DNA of 39,359 nt from assembly GCA_017631035.1 (NCBI GenBank), contig JAGBUB010000031.1, forward strand, positions 1-39,359, written 5' to 3'. A program made the translations under genes and the position numbers. Shown here in pieces: positions 16,857 to 24,709 of this stretch. The notes under the pieces are model-generated. The model worked only from the letters and a program-made list of their open reading frames with translations, was not told where the DNA came from and did not search any database. Positions within the stretch are counted from its first letter, which is position 1. Every line of letters begins with the position of its first letter. Origin of the DNA: Alistipes sp. (GTDB lineage: Bacteria; Bacteroidota; Bacteroidia; Bacteroidales; Rikenellaceae).

Positions 16857-17435
16857 ATGGAGCTTTCATATTTCGCAATTATCATCGGTGCGATTTTCGT
16901 TAATAACGTTGTTTTCGCACAGTTCCTCGGTATCTGCCCCTTCCTGGGCGTATCGTCAAAGGTGAATACCTCGCTGGGTATGGGTGCTGCCGTAACCTTC
17001 GTTATGGCGTTGGCTTCGATTGTGGCGTGGTCTATCCAGACATTTATTCTTGTGCCCCTGCACATAGAGTATATGCAGACTATTGTCTTCATCCTCGTTA
17101 TTGCTGCGTTGGTGCAGATGGTAGAGATCGTGTTGAAGAAGGTATCGCCCTCATTGTATCAGGCATTGGGTATCTTCCTTCCCTTGATTACTACAAACTG
17201 TGCTGTGTTGGGTGTTGCAATCCTTATGATCCAGAAGGAGTTTAACCTCTTGCAGAGCTTTGTTTACTCGGTATCTACTGCAGTGGGTTTCGCTATGGCT
17301 TTGGTGCTCTTCGCTGGTATCCGCGAGCGTTTGGAGTTGGATGGTGTGCCCTCAGCATTGAAGGGTAATCCTATTGCACTTATCACTGCTGCTATCCTTG
17401 CAATGGCCTTTATGGGCTTCTCAGGCTTGGTTTAA
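16857..17435 (+). CDS. rnfA: Rnf electron-transport complex subunit A
   Basis: The 192-residue integral membrane protein has six helices and is homologous to NqrE. The cysteines in [10 protein letters not shown] and TTNCAVLG mirror those of RnfE and should complete the shared intramembrane iron site. The gene order rnfB-C-D-G-E-A is the standard one. RnfA ends the operon and a strong terminator follows 22 bases after the stop. The complex couples ferredoxin oxidation to NAD+ reduction and pumps Na+ or H+. Confidence 0.96.
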   Translation: MELSYFAIIIGAIFVNNVVFAQFLGICPFLGVSSKVNTSLGMGAAVTFVMALASIVAWSIQTFILVPLHIEYMQTIVFILVIAALVQMVEIVLKKVSPSLYQALGIFLPLITTNCAVLGVAILMIQKEFNLLQSFVYSVSTAVGFAMALVLFAGIRERLELDGVPSALKGNPIALITAAILAMAFMGFSGLV

Positions 17436-17457
17436 TAGAGTGTAATAAACAATATAC

Positions 17458-17493
17458 GACCGACAGGCTTTGCGGCTTGTCGGTCTTTTTTTT
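17458..17493 (+). terminator. Terminator of the nadE-rnf unit
   Basis: The perfect 8-bp stem GACCGACA/TGTCGGTC is extended by GC/GC pairs, and eight T follow. Confidence 0.92.
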
Positions 17494-17553
17494 GTGTATG
17501 AATGGTGAGTAGGGTATAAGCGGAACTTATAGAACTAAAAATTCTTTTTATCG

Positions 17554-17591
17554 TTTTTGTGATTTTTTACTGTTTTTATGTATTACTTTTG
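17554..17591 (+). promoter_or_regulatory. Promoter of the rubredoxin gene
   Basis: TACTTTTG at 17584-17591 is a full -7 match. The -33 side is T-rich (TTTTTG at 17554-17559, a 24-base gap) and is less certain. Confidence 0.6.
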
Positions 17592-17638
17592 CAATAGAGA
17601 AAGATAAACATTCATTAACAAACAAAAACAATAAGATT

Positions 17639-17797
17639 ATGGATAAGTACGTATGTAACCCCTGTGGATGGATTTATGACCCTACAATTGGTGACCCCGA
17701 GAATGGCATTGAGCCCGGAACATCTTTTGAGAATCTGCCCGATGATTGGGCGTGCCCTTTGTGCGGCGCTGGCAAGGAGGATTTCGACAAGATATAG
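17639..17797 (+). CDS. Rubredoxin
   Basis: The 52-residue reading frame runs from the ATG at 17639. It is a canonical rubredoxin with C6-x-x-C9 ([12 protein letters not shown]) and C39-x-x-C42 ([13 protein letters not shown]), which bind one Fe(Cys)4 centre, and full family length. It carries single electrons in the cytoplasm, typically in oxidative-stress defence of anaerobes (to rubrerythrin or similar). The partner is not in the window. It has its own promoter and terminator, and so is separate from the Rnf operon just before it. Confidence 0.95.
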   Translation: MDKYVCNPCGWIYDPTIGDPENGIEPGTSFENLPDDWACPLCGAGKEDFDKI

Positions 17798-17817
17798 TGT
17801 AATTAAAGTTTATTGAT

Positions 17818-17853
17818 GAGCCTGTCTGACTTAACGTTGAGACAGGCTCTTTT
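17818..17853 (+). terminator. Terminator of the rubredoxin gene
   Basis: The perfect stem GAGCCTGTC/GACAGGCTC (extendable by T/A) has a loop of about 14 bases. TTTT and a T-rich run follow. Confidence 0.82.
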
Positions 17854-17983
17854 CTTTCGTTCTTGTTCTGATGTAATAGACCCCGTTTCGTTAGTTATTT
17901 TAAGGCTATTTCTCTCTATTCACAATGCTGTCGGATAAAGTCTTTGCCGTTTTAAAGTAATAGCATATCGGGCTTAAATTGCA

Positions 17984-18015
17984 CAAAAAAAGAGGATGTC
18001 CATTGGGACACCCTC
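17984..18015 (-). terminator. Terminator of the left susC-susD operon
   Basis: On the minus strand the inverted repeat GGGTGTCC/GGACATCC extends to GAGG/CCTC around a 4-base loop. Seven T follow. It lies 23 bases past the susD stop. Confidence 0.85.
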
Positions 18016-18038
18016 CTTTAATTATATTGAGTATATTA

Positions 18039-19691
18039 TTACTCGAGAGCCTCGTTGTACTGAGTCTCGTGCAAAGGAATAATCCATACCCAGTCGTTAG
18101 TTGCCTCAGCGTTAGGACCGATGGTCTTAGCGAAGTTAGCACCGAATGTACCACCGTCGATTGTAGCACGACGTGAGATAGAAGCACCGGTACGCTTCAA
18201 ATCGAACCAACCGTGACCCTCGCCCCACAACTCTGCACGACGATAGAGCATAATCTCCTCGATCAACTCATCACCAGTCTTAGTAGACTTAGTGTATTCG
18301 GGATCACGCTGTGAGTTAACTGCGAAGAGCAAGTCCTGAGCTGTAGCATAGTCGGGAGTAGCCTGCTTACACAAAGCCTCAGCCTGAGTAAGGTACATCT
18401 CAGCAGCACGCATATAAACTGAGTGGTGAACACCGGGAAGATCGAATACACCAAACTTGAACTGCTGGTAAGCTGCCTGATAACCGGGATAGTAACCAGT
18501 TGCAGAGATGTTTGCTGAAACGCCAGGAATAGAGAACATATAGTCCCAGATATCGTTTGCCAAAGCGTAACCTGCTTCTGTGTCTGTGTCGGGCTCGCAG
18601 TACTCGTTAAGGTTACCAGTTGCGAACAACTCGTCAATCTCCTCCTTAGAGTAACCCATCAAAGCGGGGTCAGCGAACAACTGACGACGAACATCAGTAG
18701 TTGCAATTGCGTCAGTCAAATCACGGTTACCAATGATGTTGTAGCCATTAGCACTGTAGTAACCATTGTAGCCGTAGTATGTACCATATGTGTAGTACCA
18801 CATATTCTCACTTGCGCTACCCCAGCCACCGAAGATCCATTCGTCGTTTGCTGTGTGGAAACCACCCTGGAACTCATCAGCTGTCATAACATCGTATGAG
18901 CTTGTAACCTCGTTAGCGCAAGAAGCTGCTGTCTCCCAATCCTCGCGGCAAAGAGCTGCACGTGCCTTAACACCGTAAGCCAAAGCCAAGCTGGGCTCGT
19001 AGAAGTTCTTAGCGCTCATACCAGACTGCTTGAACAATGTGATGGCATCGTCGCAATCCTGATAAATCTGAGTGTAGCACTCTGCCAATGTAGAGATGTC
19101 CTGATTTGTATCAGTGTACATACCCTCCTCGTTAACGTCGGTGTGAAGGCGAAGGATAACGCCATCAGAAGCACCATTGTTAGAGTCCATCCAACGCTTG
19201 CTGAAGATCTGTACCAAGTACTGGTAGCAGTAAGCACGATAAGTCAAACCCTGAGCCTTGTAGAATGCCTTCAAGTCCTCATCACCCTGTGCGTTCTCAA
19301 GCTGTGCAAGCATACGGTTTGCCTGACCAATAATCTGGTAGAGGAACCACCAAGAATATGCTGAGTAAGCAGCGTTGTTGTTAGTTGTAAGAGTCATATT
19401 AGCTGAGTTGTAACCACCGAAAGCAACACCTGACCAGTCGTTACCACACTCGTTACCCAACTTGCTCAACAGGTTCATCATACCGCAGTAACCCTGACCG
19501 TATGCACCCTGCTGGTAAACCATCAACAAGTTGATACCGTTAATATAAGAGCCGAAGTTCTCTACACTCGAAGTCAACTGACCAGCGTCAAGTGCGTTGG
19601 TAGGAGAAGTCTCGAGATAATCCTCCGAACAAGCCGTCATCACCATCGCACCGAGGACGAGGGCGGCAAAATATTTCATCAATTTTTTCAT
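18039..19691 (-). CDS. SusD/RagB family outer-membrane nutrient-binding lipoprotein (left pair)
   Basis: The 550-residue protein has a lipoprotein signal ending ALVLGAMVMTAC, with Cys21 as the lipid site, then EDYLETSPTNALDAG, the typical SusD opening. The C-terminal part has the conserved EIMLYRRAELWGEGHGWFDL block. SusD proteins sit on the cell surface over a SusC barrel and hold the substrate like a lid. The ligand cannot be deduced; no glycoside hydrolase or regulator is adjacent. It starts 22 bases after the left susC stop and ends with a terminator. It shows no close identity with the right-hand SusD, so the two pairs probably bind different ligands. Confidence 0.95.
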   Translation of the reverse strand: MKKLMKYFAALVLGAMVMTACSEDYLETSPTNALDAGQLTSSVENFGSYINGINLLMVYQQGAYGQGYCGMMNLLSKLGNECGNDWSGVAFGGYNSANMTLTTNNNAAYSAYSWWFLYQIIGQANRMLAQLENAQGDEDLKAFYKAQGLTYRAYCYQYLVQIFSKRWMDSNNGASDGVILRLHTDVNEEGMYTDTNQDISTLAECYTQIYQDCDDAITLFKQSGMSAKNFYEPSLALAYGVKARAALCREDWETAASCANEVTSSYDVMTADEFQGGFHTANDEWIFGGWGSASENMWYYTYGTYYGYNGYYSANGYNIIGNRDLTDAIATTDVRRQLFADPALMGYSKEEIDELFATGNLNEYCEPDTDTEAGYALANDIWDYMFSIPGVSANISATGYYPGYQAAYQQFKFGVFDLPGVHHSVYMRAAEMYLTQAEALCKQATPDYATAQDLLFAVNSQRDPEYTKSTKTGDELIEEIMLYRRAELWGEGHGWFDLKRTGASISRRATIDGGTFGANFAKTIGPNAEATNDWVWIIPLHETQYNEALE

Positions 19692-19713
19692 AATTTCTTA
19701 CCCTTTCTTTTGA

Positions 19714-22700
19714 TTAGAGTTTGATGTTAAGACCAAATGTCCAAATGCGAGCAGCAACATATGTCTGATCCTGTGAACCAGAGAATGAGTACTGGGGGTT
19801 CAAACCGTCACGCTTTGTGAAGATGAAGGGGTTCTCAACGTTGAATGATACATTGATGTTGCTCAAATCAATAGCCTGAGCCCACTTCTTGGGAAGGTCG
19901 TATGAAAGGCCGATGTTCTTAACGATGAAGTAAGAAGCGTCAACCAACCAACGGTCTGATGCTGCATATGTGTAGTTTGAAGCAGCAGTATCATTACGAG
20001 GGAAGATGCTGTTTGAGATACGATCAGCTGAATCAGCACTCATACCAGCGGGAGCCGCTGTCCAAGAGTTCAAAATATCAGTGTGCAATGCCTGGGGACC
20101 CTTAAGGTAGGGGTACATCAAGCCACGGTATGTACCATCGTAGATCTTACCACCGATTGAGTATGAAGCCAATACGTTGAAGTGCAAGCCCTTCCATGAG
20201 AGGTTAGTCTGAACACCACCATATACCTTGGGCAATGCCTCACCTGACCAATCTTTCTTAGCGTAAGTAGTGTTGGTAGCATAGTATGTATCACCAATCT
20301 TGGTTGCATAGCCGTAGTATACCAAAGCATCAGCCAGATCGCCGTAATTTACATCATCCAATGTGTAGAGAGCATCACCGGTCATCTGATCAACACCCTG
20401 ATACTTGTACAACCAGAACTCGTACATTGAGTGACCCTCCTGGAAGCGGTAGTTACCAGAGATGTAACCGTTACCCTCCTCAGCAGTTGTGGGCAAAGTC
20501 TTAATCTTGTTCTTCACGAATGAAGCGTTAGCACCAATGCTCCACTTGAAATCGCGCTTCTTGAAGATGTCAACGTTTACAGCAACCTCAATACCTGAGT
20601 TGTCAACAGAACCGAGGTTCTGAGTCAATGAAGGATAAGTTGCATTGGGCTTCAAAGTACCATTAGAAGAAGAGTAGCTCTTTGAGAAGATAAGGTCCTT
20701 AGAACGCTTGTTGAAATAATCCAAAGTTACGTCAACAGTATCCCACAAACGAGCATCGAGACCGATGTCGAATGACTGAGTTGTCTCCCACTTCAAACCT
20801 AAGTTAGCGAACTGTGACTGTGAGTAAGCACCGTTACCGCCGTTTGTAGAGATTACAGAGTACAGACCCTTTGATGCAAAGTAACCTGCTGATGAGTCGT
20901 TACCTACCTCACCATAAGATGCACGAACCTTCAAGAAGTCAACCCACTGAGCATCCTCCATCCACTTCTCAGAAGAGATAACCCATGAACCACCGATTGA
21001 CCAGAAGTTACCCCAACGATTATCCTTAGAGAAACGAGAAGAACCGTCGCGACGGAATGAAGCCTCAACGAAGTAACGCTCGTCGAAGTTATAACGTGCA
21101 CGAGCCAAATAAGACTCTGAACGATACTGGTTGATATAACCATCGATGTACTGCATAGTAGAGAAGCCATCGAATACACCAGTCTGAAGTACCTCACCAA
21201 CCTTCATTGTGTAGTCATAGTTGTATCGGTACTCGTAGTTCTCGTGACCTACCATTGCGTCAACAGTGTGCTTGCCAAATGTCTTAGCATAAGAGAGCTG
21301 CTGCTGCAAGTTGATAGTGTTGTACTCGTAAGTATCCTTGCTCAAACGACCACCGTTAGAAGCACCGTCACCAATGTTCTGGTTGTTGTAGGCCTTAGAT
21401 GTCAAGTGACGACGATCGATAGAACCACGAAGAGTGAACTGGAAGTCCTTCAAGAAAGTGATAGTAGTGTAAGCAGAAGTATTCAAAGTAGTACGATAGT
21501 TGCGATCGTAGTCTGCGCGCAACTCGTAAGCGATGTTACGGTTGTCGAGGTACGATGCGTAGTTCCACTGTGCCTCACCATTCTCATCGCGTACGATAGC
21601 ACCATTCTCATCGTGCTCGTAGTAAGGATATACGGGAGCCTGCATACGTGCTGAGTAGAAGGGGTTAGCATAGTATGAAGAGTATGCTGTAGCACGGTAG
21701 TTCTGAGTCTGCAATGAACCAGAGAGGTTTACACCAGCCTTGAACCACTTCTTGGGAGTGAAGTTAGCAGCTACACGAGCAGTAGTACGCTCGAAACCTG
21801 TGTTGATAACGTAACCCTCCTCGTTCAAGTAGTTAACTGAAGCGAAAACGTCGTAGTTGTTGCCAGCAGCATCCAACTGAATGTTGTACTCACCACGGTA
21901 ACCAGTCTTCTCAATAGCGTCGAACCAGTTAAGGTCAGTATAGCCATCCTTAACAGCAGCCTGAACCTTACCAGTTGCGGGGTTGATGATAGCATCGTCA
22001 GCAGCATCGTAGATGTTGTTCTTGATGCTTGTACGGATGAACTGAGAGTTGGTGTAGTTACGAACCCACTCATCACCATACTTAGCGCCGTATGACTGAG
22101 AATAGTCGTTATATGCTGTATTCCACATAACCTCCATCCAGGGGTCTGCTGTCAATACATCGTACTCCTTCAAACCGCGAGTGTAAACACCCTGCTTAGT
22201 AGATACGTTAACGTTCAACTTACCGCTCTGCTTACCCTTCTTAGTAGTGATAAGTACAACACCCTGAGCTGCACGTGAACCGTAAAGAGCTGCAGAAGCT
22301 GCATCCTTCAAGATTGACATTGACTCGATATCGGCGGGGTTGATGTCGCTCATATTACCAGCGAAGATGTTACCGTCAACAACGTAAAGGGGAGCGTTGT
22401 TACCGTTGATTGAACCGAAACCACGGATCAAGATGTCGGTAGAAGCACCGGGCTCACCATATGAGCTGCTTACCTGCACACCAGCTGAAGCACCCTCGAG
22501 TGCGCTGGTTACGTCAGAAGTAGTACGCTGCTCAATTACGTCAGACTTAACCATTGTCACTGAACCGGTCACCGCCTCCTTAGAAGAGGTACCGTAAGCT
22601 ACGACAACGACGTCGTCGATTGACTGAGTATCGTCCTGAAGAACGATCTCGATAGAGGTACGAGCACCCACAGCAACTGTCTGAGTCTCATAACCGATGA

Positions 22701-22926
22701 ACGAAACCACGAGATTGGAATTAGCGGGAGCCTCCAATCGGAATGATCCGTCCGCACCTGTAGTGGCACCTACGTGAGAACCCTCAATAACAACGGTAGC
22801 ACCGATGATAGCCTGACCGGCAGAGTCCTTAACCGTACCACTCACTTGTCTGTTCTGTGCAAATGCCACAGCGGCAACTGCCAAAACAGCGAAGATAGAA
22901 AGTACAATTTTCCTAACCATAAGCAT
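19714..22926 (-). CDS. SusC/RagA family TonB-dependent outer-membrane transporter (left pair)
   Basis: The 1070-residue protein has a signal peptide (about 1-23, ending VAFAQNRQ), a carboxypeptidase-like regulatory domain (about 24-110), a TonB-box-like DDVVVVAYGT, a plug domain (about 120-240) with VYVVDG-type and ILKDAASAALYGSRAAQGV motifs, then a large beta-barrel to the C-terminal LNIKL. The start could be either of two ATGs (22926 or 22920). The first 28 codons are identical at the DNA level to those of the right-hand susC. A well-formed promoter lies just inside the adjacent invertible segment, so in this orientation this pair is the expressed one. Confidence 0.96.
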   Translation of the reverse strand: MLMVRKIVLSIFAVLAVAAVAFAQNRQVSGTVKDSAGQAIIGATVVIEGSHVGATTGADGSFRLEAPANSNLVVSFIGYETQTVAVGARTSIEIVLQDDTQSIDDVVVVAYGTSSKEAVTGSVTMVKSDVIEQRTTSDVTSALEGASAGVQVSSSYGEPGASTDILIRGFGSINGNNAPLYVVDGNIFAGNMSDINPADIESMSILKDAASAALYGSRAAQGVVLITTKKGKQSGKLNVNVSTKQGVYTRGLKEYDVLTADPWMEVMWNTAYNDYSQSYGAKYGDEWVRNYTNSQFIRTSIKNNIYDAADDAIINPATGKVQAAVKDGYTDLNWFDAIEKTGYRGEYNIQLDAAGNNYDVFASVNYLNEEGYVINTGFERTTARVAANFTPKKWFKAGVNLSGSLQTQNYRATAYSSYYANPFYSARMQAPVYPYYEHDENGAIVRDENGEAQWNYASYLDNRNIAYELRADYDRNYRTTLNTSAYTTITFLKDFQFTLRGSIDRRHLTSKAYNNQNIGDGASNGGRLSKDTYEYNTINLQQQLSYAKTFGKHTVDAMVGHENYEYRYNYDYTMKVGEVLQTGVFDGFSTMQYIDGYINQYRSESYLARARYNFDERYFVEASFRRDGSSRFSKDNRWGNFWSIGGSWVISSEKWMEDAQWVDFLKVRASYGEVGNDSSAGYFASKGLYSVISTNGGNGAYSQSQFANLGLKWETTQSFDIGLDARLWDTVDVTLDYFNKRSKDLIFSKSYSSSNGTLKPNATYPSLTQNLGSVDNSGIEVAVNVDIFKKRDFKWSIGANASFVKNKIKTLPTTAEEGNGYISGNYRFQEGHSMYEFWLYKYQGVDQMTGDALYTLDDVNYGDLADALVYYGYATKIGDTYYATNTTYAKKDWSGEALPKVYGGVQTNLSWKGLHFNVLASYSIGGKIYDGTYRGLMYPYLKGPQALHTDILNSWTAAPAGMSADSADRISNSIFPRNDTAASNYTYAASDRWLVDASYFIVKNIGLSYDLPKKWAQAIDLSNINVSFNVENPFIFTKRDGLNPQYSFSGSQDQTYVAARIWTFGLNIKL

Positions 22927-22929
22927 TAA
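22811..22929 (-). repeat. Inverted repeat over the susC start, left copy
   Basis: 22847-22929 is identical for 83 bases, in inverted orientation, to 24754-24836. With two mismatches the match extends to 119 bases (22811-22929). It covers the start codon, signal peptide and first residues of the mature protein. Further in, the genes diverge to ordinary paralogue levels. Confidence 0.95.
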
Positions 22930-22959
22930 TTTTATTTGTACATATAAATAATAATAAGT

Positions 22960-22982
22960 ATATTTTCACTCTAATGTAAAAA
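22960..22982 (-). repeat. 23-bp inverted repeat, left copy (candidate crossover site)
   Basis: Read toward the left susC it is TTTTTACA, TTAGAG, TGAAAATA and a final T, identical to 24705-24727 in inverted orientation. The outer 8-base arms are imperfect palindromes of each other (6 of 8 positions) around a 6-base asymmetric spacer. That is the usual form of a tyrosine-recombinase core site. Confidence 0.85.
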
Positions 22983-22990
22983 TACAACTG

Positions 22991-23021
22991 CAAAGATAAG
23001 AATTTAATCTTTTATTATCAA
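22991..23021 (-). promoter_or_regulatory. Promoter of the left susC, inside the invertible segment
   Basis: On the minus strand TTG (23021-23019), a 20-base gap and TATCTTTG (22998-22991) match the Bacteroidetes consensus fully. The start of transcription should fall near 22984, at the edge of the 23-bp repeat. The whole promoter is therefore inside the invertible segment and nearly the whole leader outside it. Confidence 0.85.
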
Positions 23022-23302
23022 AAAAATTTAATATAAAATTAACATTGTTAAAAAAATGCTAATGCTGTGGCTCAGCAAGTTAAGTTTTGTAAGCAAAGTT
23101 TGCGAAATTATGACAGTTCGCAATGAGTTTGGATGTGGTAATTATGCTGAATACATTTTTATTCATTAGTCACAGCTGTCATAATGCCCAAATATTGCTA
23201 ATAAACATTGCTTTTTGGCCATAATCTAGGCTTTTTTGCACCCATTCCGCGCTGACAGGTTACAATTTTCTATGCCTGAAACGACCAAATACAGACATCT
23301 CT
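23022..23302. other. Noncoding stretch within the invertible segment, structured
   Basis: No reading frame of note. It is AT-rich between the susC promoter and the recombinase stop. A hairpin at 23100-23123 has a 7-bp stem TTGCGAA/TTCGCAA and a loop ATTATGACAG. The exact complement of that loop, CTGTCATAAT, occurs at 23176-23185. An AT-rich palindrome TTAACATTGTTAA (23039-23051) could act as a weak terminator. It may hold accessory recombinase sites or an RNA. Confidence 0.5.
23100..23185. repeat. Hairpin whose 10-base loop has a perfect complement downstream
   Basis: The stem is 23100-23106 with 23117-23123, the loop is 23107-23116, and the loop complement is 23176-23185. As RNA this could form a pseudoknot-like or alternative fold. 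As DNA it is a pair of 10-bp inverted sites plus a 7-bp palindrome. Confidence 0.6.
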
Positions 23303-24523
23303 TCAGACGTAATTTTCAAAATACATATCAATTTGGTCTGATACTCGGGTCATTTCTGAATTTATTGTGGTTTTTAGCACCTTGGCATATATTTGGGTGG
23401 TTTTAATGTCAGTATGTCCCAACATTCGGCTCACAATCTCGATAGGCACACCATAGGCCAGAGTAACCGTTGTGGCAAACGTGTGTCGAGCAGTGTGAAA
23501 TGTCACTCTTTTGGTTATGCCTGCGCGCGAGGCGATGCTTTTAATGAGTTTATTGCACCAACAATTTGTAGGCAGGGGAAATATCGGTGCATTATTATTC
23601 CGCGAATAGCGCTTCTGTAATATACGCAACGGCAATTGCAGGAGCGGAACGTCGACCGAGGTGCGGGTCTTTTTTCTGCGGATAACGATGTGCCACTGCT
23701 CGCCAATCTTAACAACATCATCATACGTAATTCTTTTTATATCAGCATAGGCCAATCCGGTGAAGCAACTGAACAGGAAGGCTTCTAGCACGATACTCTC
23801 CATTTCGTTTCGAGGGAGTTCATTTGCCATAGAGCGCAACTCCTCCTTCATCAAGAAACAGCGCTGCGAACTCTCGCTATGGAGCTGATAGCCCGTAAAT
23901 GGGTTGATGGGGATCTCTCCTTGTGTAACAGCCAGCATCAAAATATGCTTAAAAGCAGTGAGGTAGGTGCGTGCAGTATTGACGTTGCATCCAGCCTCTA
24001 CACTAAGGTAGCGATGGAAGTCATATATAAACTCTCTATCAACCTTCCTCAGGGGTAGATCGGTCGCCCGCATATGCGACATTATAAAGTTTTGAAGGTG
24101 GTTGCATACATACCTATATTTATATAAAGTACTCGATTGACGAGTTATTCCAACCATTTTCTCAAAATCCTGATTGTGGCGGTTAAAGAAGTTCACAATG
24201 CCCTCCGATGTGTTATGTCTACCCTGATGCATACGTCGCAACTCTTGCGGCGAGGGCTCCATTTGCGAACGTAGCAGTGTTTGATAATCTTCGTGAAGCG
24301 AATAGTAGATCTTGTCGAGTAATGCGTTTGTGCGTCGCGCAACCTCATCACGCCCTTTTACCCGTCTGCGGATGTTGTTCCATCGAAACTTCTCGACCGA
24401 GAGATGCGTTGAGAAGGTGCACGTTTTCTTGTTGATGGATATGCGACAGAAAATAGGCAGTTTGCCACATTTGAGAGGCTGCTGCTTCTTCACATAGAAG
24501 AATATGCTAAAGTAATGTCTCAT
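23303..24523 (-). CDS. Tyrosine recombinase (Bacteroidales integrase family)
   Basis: I chose the ATG at 24523 (406 residues). The family opens with a short strand-rich domain like MRHYFSIFFYVKKQQPLKC, and the open stretch upstream reads as non-native and overlaps palindromes. The order is an arm-type N-terminal domain (about 1-95), a SAM-like core-binding domain (about 105-210) and the catalytic domain (about 220-400). Catalytic features are the Lys in RRKKTR, HTARHTF (His-x-x-Arg), LGHTDIKTTQIYAKV with the second His and the nucleophilic Tyr. At the first catalytic Arg position the sequence is FTGLAYAD, an Ala, as in several Bacteroidetes integrases such as IntDOT that lack this Arg. Location between inverted repeats argues that it acts on them. 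Confidence 0.92.
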   Translation of the reverse strand: MRHYFSIFFYVKKQQPLKCGKLPIFCRISINKKTCTFSTHLSVEKFRWNNIRRRVKGRDEVARRTNALLDKIYYSLHEDYQTLLRSQMEPSPQELRRMHQGRHNTSEGIVNFFNRHNQDFEKMVGITRQSSTLYKYRYVCNHLQNFIMSHMRATDLPLRKVDREFIYDFHRYLSVEAGCNVNTARTYLTAFKHILMLAVTQGEIPINPFTGYQLHSESSQRCFLMKEELRSMANELPRNEMESIVLEAFLFSCFTGLAYADIKRITYDDVVKIGEQWHIVIRRKKTRTSVDVPLLQLPLRILQKRYSRNNNAPIFPLPTNCWCNKLIKSIASRAGITKRVTFHTARHTFATTVTLAYGVPIEIVSRMLGHTDIKTTQIYAKVLKTTINSEMTRVSDQIDMYFENYV

Positions 24524-24704
24524 AAAACGTATGGGATTAAGTAATAAAATGAAACCTACGTGACAAAAGGGCAGTCTGCTATATAACTGAGATATAGCAG
24601 AAAATGTTATGCGACCAAGGTCACAAATAGGTAACATTTTACAGTATTTAGGGCATAAATTAGGTTGTGCACCCCTTTCATAGGCAGATCTAAGGGGTGT
24701 TTAG
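24524..24704. other. Recombinase upstream region with clustered inverted repeats
   Basis: No gene. It holds the inverted repeats at 24576-24600 and 24601-24640 and the terminator-like hairpin at 24670-24699. I find no full TAnnTTTG box on either strand. The closest on the plus strand is TAgtTTTT at 24702-24709, with no -33 partner. The recombinase promoter is therefore not identified and the right susC appears to lack one. Confidence 0.6.
24576..24640. repeat. Two adjacent inverted repeats upstream of the recombinase
   Basis: The first is CTGCTATAT/ATATAGCAG (24576-24584 and 24592-24600), 9 bp with a 7-base loop. Directly after it, AAAATGTTA/TAACATTTT (24601-24609 and 24632-24640) encloses the smaller palindrome GACCaaGGTC (24613-24622). 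Possible operators for recombinase control or accessory recombination sites. Confidence 0.65.
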
Positions 24705-24709
24705 TTTTT
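24670..24709 (+). terminator. Terminator-like hairpin facing the right susC
   Basis: The perfect 8-bp stem CACCCCTT/AAGGGGTG (24670-24677 and 24692-24699) has a 14-base loop. On the plus strand TTTAGTTTTT follows, whose last five T belong to the 23-bp repeat. On the minus strand no T run follows, so it is directional toward the right susC. Confidence 0.7.

Noticed and set aside
17639-17797. Rubredoxin as a member of the Rnf operon
   Set aside because: A strong terminator at 17458-17493 and a separate promoter box at 17584-17591 separate them, though a functional link through electron transfer is still possible.
22811-22929. Insertion-sequence end or recent duplication as the cause of the 119-base repeat
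   Set aside because: The repeat codes in frame for the signal peptide of both proteins and has no IS-like ends. Gene conversion or recombination at the locus is simpler.
24524-24637. N-terminal extension of the recombinase (38 further in-frame codons)
   Set aside because: The added residues have no family similarity and the DNA there is made of palindromes. The ATG at 24523 gives the standard family opening.
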